Position numbers and translations under genes: made by a program
Notes under the pieces: model-generated
The model's input: only the letters and a program-made list of their open reading frames with translations
Database searches by the model: none
What the model was told of the DNA's origin: nothing
Assembly (NCBI RefSeq): GCF_916858675.1
Contig: NZ_CAKASM010000012.1
Coordinates: 1-64,000 of the forward strand
Length of the DNA stretch: 64,000 nt
Reading direction: 5' to 3'
Source of the DNA: Sphingomonas sp. Leaf21
GTDB taxonomy: Bacteria; Pseudomonadota; Alphaproteobacteria; Sphingomonadales; Sphingomonadaceae
Part shown: piece after piece, positions 62,111 through 64,000 of the stretch
Position numbering within the stretch: the first letter of the stretch is position 1
How the letters are laid out: each line of letters opens with the position of its first letter

Positions 62111-63030
62111 GCCGCGACCTTGACATCGTCATAGCGACCATAAGCTAGCTTCAGCGTGGTCAGCGGGTCGAACGCTGCGGTCCGCTGCACTTGCCGCAGG
62201 CCCGCCGTATCGACCCATTGCCAAGCGCCGCCGGTCAGATCCTCGAGCCGCATCAGCCGGGTAATCACGCTGTCTTCGTCGAGCTTGAACACGCGACCGG
62301 GCGACCCCGGCGCGTAACAAATCTGCTCAGCGGTCAAAGTCGTCAAGCCGCCGCTTCGCTCCCAATATTGGTAAAGCGCCAGCGCGAAGACGGCGTCATG
62401 CAGGCTCGGCTTGGGCCCGCGGACAAATTCATACCAGCCGCCGAGCCGCGCTTCGCGGATAATGGCAAGCTCAGCCAAGAGCGGTTCGGCCGCATCTTCG
62501 TTGAGCGCGTCGCCGCGCCGGACATAGCTGCGCAGGAACACCTCGATATCGCGCTTCAACGTGCCGCGGGTCGCGCGCCAGCCATTCTCCTCGACAAGCG
62601 CGAACAATTCTTCGAGCAAGATCGCCGGGTCGAACTCGATCGCGCTCAGCAGATTAAAGGCATAATAGGCCGTTGTTGTCATCTCAGGCGTCGCGGCGAC
62701 GTGCCAATGGGCTAGCCACACCGTTGCGGCCTGTTCGAGATAGGGGTCGAATCCATCGTCGGCGAGGATCGTCGCGCCAAGCGGCGTCGCTGCGATCAGT
62801 CTGTCGCGCTCGGTGAAGAAGCCGCTCGCCAGCGCCCAATAGCGGATCGATGCCGCCATATTACGCCCGACACCGAAACGTGCGATTGCATCTTGTTCCT
62901 GGAATGTTCTAGCGTCGACTCCAGAGCCTACGGCGTCATAAGCCTTTTTCAGCCACAACAGGCGCAGCGGGAAGGTTTCATGTCCCGCAAACTGCCCTCT
63001 AGAATCAAATCTAACGTTACCCCGGCGCAT
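62107..63030 (-). CDS. sspB: SspB-type DUF4007 protein
   Basis: 307 residues. The start (FDSRGQFAGHETFPLRLLWL, FGVGRNMAASIRYWALASGF) is typical of DUF4007 proteins, whose SspB members nick one strand so that sulfur can be built in. The C-terminal part (YYAFNLLSAIEFDPAILLEE, IEVFLRSYVRRGDALNEDAA) fits the family. It starts 9 bases after the sspA stop and overlaps sspC as ATGA. Confidence 0.88.
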   Translation of the reverse strand: MRRGNVRFDSRGQFAGHETFPLRLLWLKKAYDAVGSGVDARTFQEQDAIARFGVGRNMAASIRYWALASGFFTERDRLIAATPLGATILADDGFDPYLEQAATVWLAHWHVAATPEMTTTAYYAFNLLSAIEFDPAILLEELFALVEENGWRATRGTLKRDIEVFLRSYVRRGDALNEDAAEPLLAELAIIREARLGGWYEFVRGPKPSLHDAVFALALYQYWERSGGLTTLTAEQICYAPGSPGRVFKLDEDSVITRLMRLEDLTGGAWQWVDTAGLRQVQRTAAFDPLTTLKLAYGRYDDVKVAA

Positions 63031-63039
63031 GTCGGGACA

Positions 63040-64000
63040 CTACTGGCGAACTCCTCCAGCTGCAAGGCAGGAACGATGTGCAGCGGCGGCAATATGATCG
63101 ATCGCCTCGATAATGTCGTCGTGAGATTGATTGCGGTGGCAGAAAATGCGGATGACCTGCCGCGCCTCGCCTTCAGAAAATCCAATTGCTTCAAGCACAT
63201 GGCTCCGTTTGATCTGGCCCGATGTGCAGGCCGAGCTGGTCGAAAGCGAAACCTGGCGTGCCGCCATCGCGCAGAGTCTGTTGGCATCGATGCCGCTGAG
63301 CTGAAGCGCGGCGCTGCCGGCAACCACCGGCGCATCGCCGGTGATCCGCCGCACCCGCAGCTGTCGCTCGACAAGACCGTCGATCAGCATCTCGACGAGC
63401 CGTATGCCATGGATTTGGTCCTGTTCCAGCCGCTCGCGGGCGGCCTTGGCTGCCGCCCCGAACCCCGCGATCAGCGGCACTGGCTCGGTGCCGGGACGCA
63501 TCCCGTCTTGCTGCCCACCGCCATGGATGAGCGGTGCCGGCTTGAGGGCATGCGCTGCAACATAGAGCGCGCCAATGCCCATCGGACCATAGCATTTGTG
63601 CGCCGAGAGGCTAAGATAGTCGATATCGAGGTCGAACACGTCGATCGCGATCTTGCCAGCGGCTTGCGCCGCGTCGCTGTGGACGAGCCCGCCCGCTTCA
63701 TGGACCAAGGCCGCTGCCTCGACCACGGGCTGGACCACGCCGGTCTCGTTGTTGACCAGCATCAGCGAGGCGAGCAGGACATCCTCGCCAAGCAATGCGT
63801 CAAGTGCCGCGAGATCGAGCCGGCCATTGCCGTCGACCGGGGCCACGCTGACCGCAAACCCTTGGCGTTCGAGCAGCCGCGCTGGTTCGAGCACCGCCTT
63901 ATGTTCGATGGCCGACACGACGATGCGGCGGCGACCCGGCTGCAGCGCCGCGGCGGCGGGGGCAACGCCAAGCAGCGCGAGGTTATTGGCTTCGGTAGCG
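63040..64000 (-). CDS. sspA: SspA/DndA-type cysteine desulfurase, 5' end outside the window
   Basis: 319 residues are visible and the frame is open to the window edge (ATEANNLALLGVA), so the N-terminus is missing; an internal GTG at 63918 is not the real start. It is a PLP enzyme that frees sulfur from cysteine. The PLP lysine is in SLSAHKCYGPMG and the active Cys in STSSACTSGQIKRSH. The NifS/IscS-like fold and the place at the head of the B-C-D genes make it the sulfur donor of the phosphorothioation pathway. Confidence 0.9.
   Translation of the reverse strand, partial: ATEANNLALLGVAPAAAALQPGRRRIVVSAIEHKAVLEPARLLERQGFAVSVAPVDGNGRLDLAALDALLGEDVLLASLMLVNNETGVVQPVVEAAALVHEAGGLVHSDAAQAAGKIAIDVFDLDIDYLSLSAHKCYGPMGIGALYVAAHALKPAPLIHGGGQQDGMRPGTEPVPLIAGFGAAAKAARERLEQDQIHGIRLVEMLIDGLVERQLRVRRITGDAPVVAGSAALQLSGIDANRLCAMAARQVSLSTSSACTSGQIKRSHVLEAIGFSEGEARQVIRIFCHRNQSHDDIIEAIDHIAAAAHRSCLAAGGVRQ

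Noticed and set aside
1..64000. tRNA or rRNA genes and a tRNA-associated attachment site
   Set aside because: No cloverleaf or conserved T-loop sequence was noticed by eye; a covariance search would be needed to exclude them fully.

Overview
The window is GC-rich (about 65%) DNA from an alphaproteobacterium, most likely a sphingomonad. Pointers are an astexin-type lasso peptide cluster with isopeptidase, TonB boxes of the DIVVTG form, a LuxR/LuxI pair linked to a PhyH-type dioxygenase, and a relaxase/excisionase module of the kind known from alphaproteobacterial integrative elements. Islands at roughly 10.2-16.8 kb and 29.6-30.4 kb are visibly richer in A+T, and insertion sequence debris marks several junctions.

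Region 1 (0.46-9.25 kb) is a complete lasso peptide locus. An ECF sigma factor, a FecR anti-sigma factor and a TonB-dependent receptor with a signalling domain lead into a secreted lasso isopeptidase. Facing it are the maturation genes C and B and a 43-residue precursor gene A that is too small for ordinary gene callers. The logic is make, export, re-import through the receptor, cut, and signal to the sigma factor.

Region 2 (9.6-30.3 kb) has two RHS-repeat loci flanking a VirB-type secretion operon (two pilin-like genes, virB3, B4, B6, B8, B9, B10, B11). Each RHS protein is paired with a short secreted protein carrying one YSYDxLGRL repeat, and each ends in a different C-terminal domain followed at once by a small candidate immunity gene. 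The first pair looks membrane-directed; the second looks like a PD-(D/E)xK nuclease. Both RHS tails carry a TonB-box-like DIVV(T/G)G motif just after the core.

Region 3 (30.4-33.9 kb) is nested transposons: a decayed IS701-family element, then an IS5-family element split by an IS256-family element with a clean 8-bp target duplication.

Region 4 (34.2-46.7 kb) resembles the transfer-control part of an integrative conjugative element. It has luxR-luxI-phyH-gntR, a divergent DUF6499/DUF2285 gene whose two halves are joined only by a +1 frameshift at TTT-T (FseA-like), a nucleotidyltransferase-HEPN fusion, ArdC, DUF2958, a UDG-like protein, DUF736, an RdfS-like excisionase, TraF peptidase, a lytic transglycosylase and an RlxS-type DUF3363 relaxase. 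A lux-box-like palindrome lies between luxR and the frameshifted gene.

Region 5 (46.9-64.0 kb) is a DNA phosphorothioation defence island. SspF/G/H-type restriction genes on the plus strand converge on SspA-B-C-D modification genes on the minus strand; sspA runs off the window. A DUF262 NTPase-like protein and a eukaryotic-type protein kinase sit between the two arms, which I have not seen described for the Ssp family. No tRNA, rRNA, integrase or CRISPR array was recognised.
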